Shown: positions 6,495 through 7,534 of the stretch, piece after piece
Layout of the letters: each line of letters opens with the position of its first letter
Numbering within the stretch: the stretch's first letter is position 1
Origin: Bacillota bacterium
GTDB taxonomy: Bacteria > Bacillota > Dethiobacteria > DTU022
Length of the DNA stretch: 7,534 bases
Assembly (NCBI GenBank): GCA_012510625.1
Contig: JAAZHP010000300.1
Coordinates: forward strand, 1 to 7,534
Reading direction: 5' to 3'
The notes under the pieces: generated by a model
Databases searched by the model: none
Told to the model about the DNA's origin: nothing
The model's input: only the letters and a program-made list of their open reading frames with translations
Program-made: the position numbers and the translations under genes

Positions 6495-7366
6495 TGGTAA
6501 ACAACAGGGAGCTCTCCATGACCAATCTCGACCGGGAGCTCTGGCCCGACGACGGGCTGCTCAAACACGATCTGGTCCGCTACTATATCGAAGCGGCGCC
6601 TTATTTGCTGCCTCACCTGCGCAACCGCCCCCTGGTGGTGCAGCGCTTCCCGGAAGGAATTCACGGGGCCGGCTTTTATCAAAAAAATGTGCCCGAAGGA
6701 GCGCCGGACTGGCTGCGCACCTGCCCGGTGAGCCACGGCGAAGGCAAGGAGACCTTATACATTATTGCCGATTCCCTGGAAACTCTCGTCTGGCTGGGCA
6801 ACCAGGCCTGCCTTGAACTGCATCCCTGGCTCTCTTCGGTGGGGAGCCTGGAAAGTCCGGACTTTGTGGTTTTTGATCTCGATCCCATGGAGCGGAGCAC
6901 CTTTTCCCATGTCTGCACTGTCGCCATTGCCATAAAAGAGCTATTGGCGGGGCTGCAGCTGCAGTGCTATCCCAAGCTTTCCGGGGCCACCGGGATGCAG
7001 ATTTACCTGCCGGTAAAGCTGCGTTATAGCTACCGGGAGGCGCGGGATTTTGCGCAAGAGATATGCCGCCGGGTCCACAGGGCGTACCCCGGCATAACCA
7101 CGCTGGAGCGGAAGGTGGGACAGCGCGGCGGCAAGCTTTACCTCGATTACCTGCAGAACGGGCGGGGCAAGACGCTGGCGGCGCCGTACAGCCCCCGTCC
7201 CCTCCCCGGAGCGCCGGTCTCGCTGCCGCTGACCTGGGACGAAGTGAGCCGGGAAGCAATCCTGCCCGGTGAGTTCACCATGGAAAACGTCCTGCCGCGC
7301 CTGCAGCAGCACGGCGATCTTTTCGCCCCCGTACTGGAAAACAAGCAGCTTCTTCCCTCCCTATAA
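6482..7366 (+). CDS. Primase-polymerase of non-homologous end joining (stand-alone LigD polymerase module)
   Basis: This archaeo-eukaryotic primase-type polymerase fills gaps and extends ends, often with ribonucleotides, before ligation. At 294 residues it is a complete PolDom. TNLDRELWPDDGLLKHDL (14-31) is the 5'-phosphate recognition region; R18 and K28 align with the two lysines used by the mycobacterial enzyme, by remembered alignment. The metal ligands are D132 and D134 (VFDLDP) and D222 (LYLDYLQN). GRGKTLAAPYSPR (227-239) and PLTWDEV (249-255) are the usual C-terminal motifs. The second motif reads KLSGATGMQIYLP (165-177), with Q173 where many members have histidine. The start is well fixed: AAAGAGGTGAT (6468-6478) ends 3 nt before the ATG at 6482, with GAGG 7 nt upstream. 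The gene lies 94 bp after the ligase gene and probably shares its transcript. A normal-length N-terminus and C-terminus argue against this being a broken piece of a fused LigD. Confidence 0.94.
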   Translation: MPTLMVNNRELSMTNLDRELWPDDGLLKHDLVRYYIEAAPYLLPHLRNRPLVVQRFPEGIHGAGFYQKNVPEGAPDWLRTCPVSHGEGKETLYIIADSLETLVWLGNQACLELHPWLSSVGSLESPDFVVFDLDPMERSTFSHVCTVAIAIKELLAGLQLQCYPKLSGATGMQIYLPVKLRYSYREARDFAQEICRRVHRAYPGITTLERKVGQRGGKLYLDYLQNGRGKTLAAPYSPRPLPGAPVSLPLTWDEVSREAILPGEFTMENVLPRLQQHGDLFAPVLENKQLLPSL

Positions 7367-7373
7367 CCCATTG

Positions 7374-7404
7374 TGGGACACCGGGGACGTACCTGTTTGT
7401 CCCA
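7374..7404 (+). repeat. REP-like hairpin, TGGGACA...TGTCCCA type
   Basis: TGGGACA (7374-7380) and TGTCCCA (7398-7404) form a perfect 7-bp inverted repeat around a 17-nt loop that contains GGGGACGTACC (7383-7393). An alternative inner stem pairs GGGAC (7384-7388) with GTCCC (7399-7403). I recall repeats of this form scattered between genes in many Clostridia and some deltaproteobacteria, often alongside IS200-like (Y1) REP-associated transposases. It lies 7 nt after the polymerase stop and is followed by ATTTTGAT, so it could also act as a weak terminator for the NHEJ cassette. A copy count across the genome would settle whether it is a dispersed repeat. Confidence 0.65.
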
Positions 7405-7534
7405 TTTTGATCGCCTAAACCGCAATGCATGGGTAGAAAGGATCGTCCCCAGCATCCCAAGCTATCCTTCGAAAATAATCCCCATACTTCACCATTTACC
7501 AAGGAATCCCAAACCCCACTTTTAATACGCCCTA

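Noticed and set aside
7438..7469. Weak dyad AAGGAT (7438-7443) / ATCCTT (7464-7469) in the final non-coding stretch.
   Set aside because: Six base pairs around a 20-nt loop is within chance expectation, and nothing nearby supports a function.
7275..7502. A minus-strand open frame of 75 codons running through the REP-like hairpin into the polymerase gene.
   Set aside because: It starts with TTG and has no ribosome site, reads through the repeat, and overlaps a well-supported gene on the other strand. Open frames of this kind are common over such repeats.

Overview
This window looks like chromosomal DNA from an anaerobic, spore-former-type Firmicute, perhaps the Moorella/Desulfotomaculum/Pelotomaculum neighbourhood of the Clostridia. 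The pointers are purine-rich Shine-Dalgarno sites, a textbook sigma-A promoter, moderately high GC, a nadA-nadB-nadC gene order, and a Firmicute-type Ku with a separate ligase and polymerase. The lineage is an inference from style and family resemblance. All seven confident genes are on the + strand and look intact.

Region 1 (1-4519) is the de novo NAD operon plus one redox gene. A promoter at 20-49 reads into nadA (quinolinate synthase), nadB (L-aspartate oxidase) and nadC (quinolinate phosphoribosyltransferase). Together these turn aspartate and dihydroxyacetone phosphate into nicotinate mononucleotide. A thioredoxin-reductase-like flavoprotein overlaps the end of nadC by 23 bp. It keeps the CxxC disulfide and both FAD regions but departs from the consensus in both NADPH-binding motifs, so its electron donor is uncertain.

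Region 2 (4520-7366) is a bacterial non-homologous end-joining (NHEJ) cassette: ku, an ATP-dependent DNA ligase (the LigD ligase module) and a primase-polymerase (the LigD polymerase module). Ligase and polymerase are separate proteins here, and no LigD 3'-phosphoesterase domain is present. The 94-bp gap before ku holds a perfect 10-bp inverted repeat (4549-4558 / 4593-4602). A third related copy sits between the arms and overlaps a possible extended -10 element. The 94-bp gap before the polymerase gene holds a possible 26-codon leader ORF with its own strong ribosome site.

Region 3 (7367-7534) is non-coding. It starts with a REP-like hairpin (7374-7404) of the TGGGACA...TGTCCCA type, which could also end transcription. 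I see no supportable gene or strong signal in 7405-7534.

The core content is recognisable and mostly ordinary. The parts worth a second look are the atypical reductase tied to nadC, the repeat array in front of ku, the leader ORF before the polymerase gene, the histidine-to-glutamine change in the polymerase, and the terminal REP-like element.
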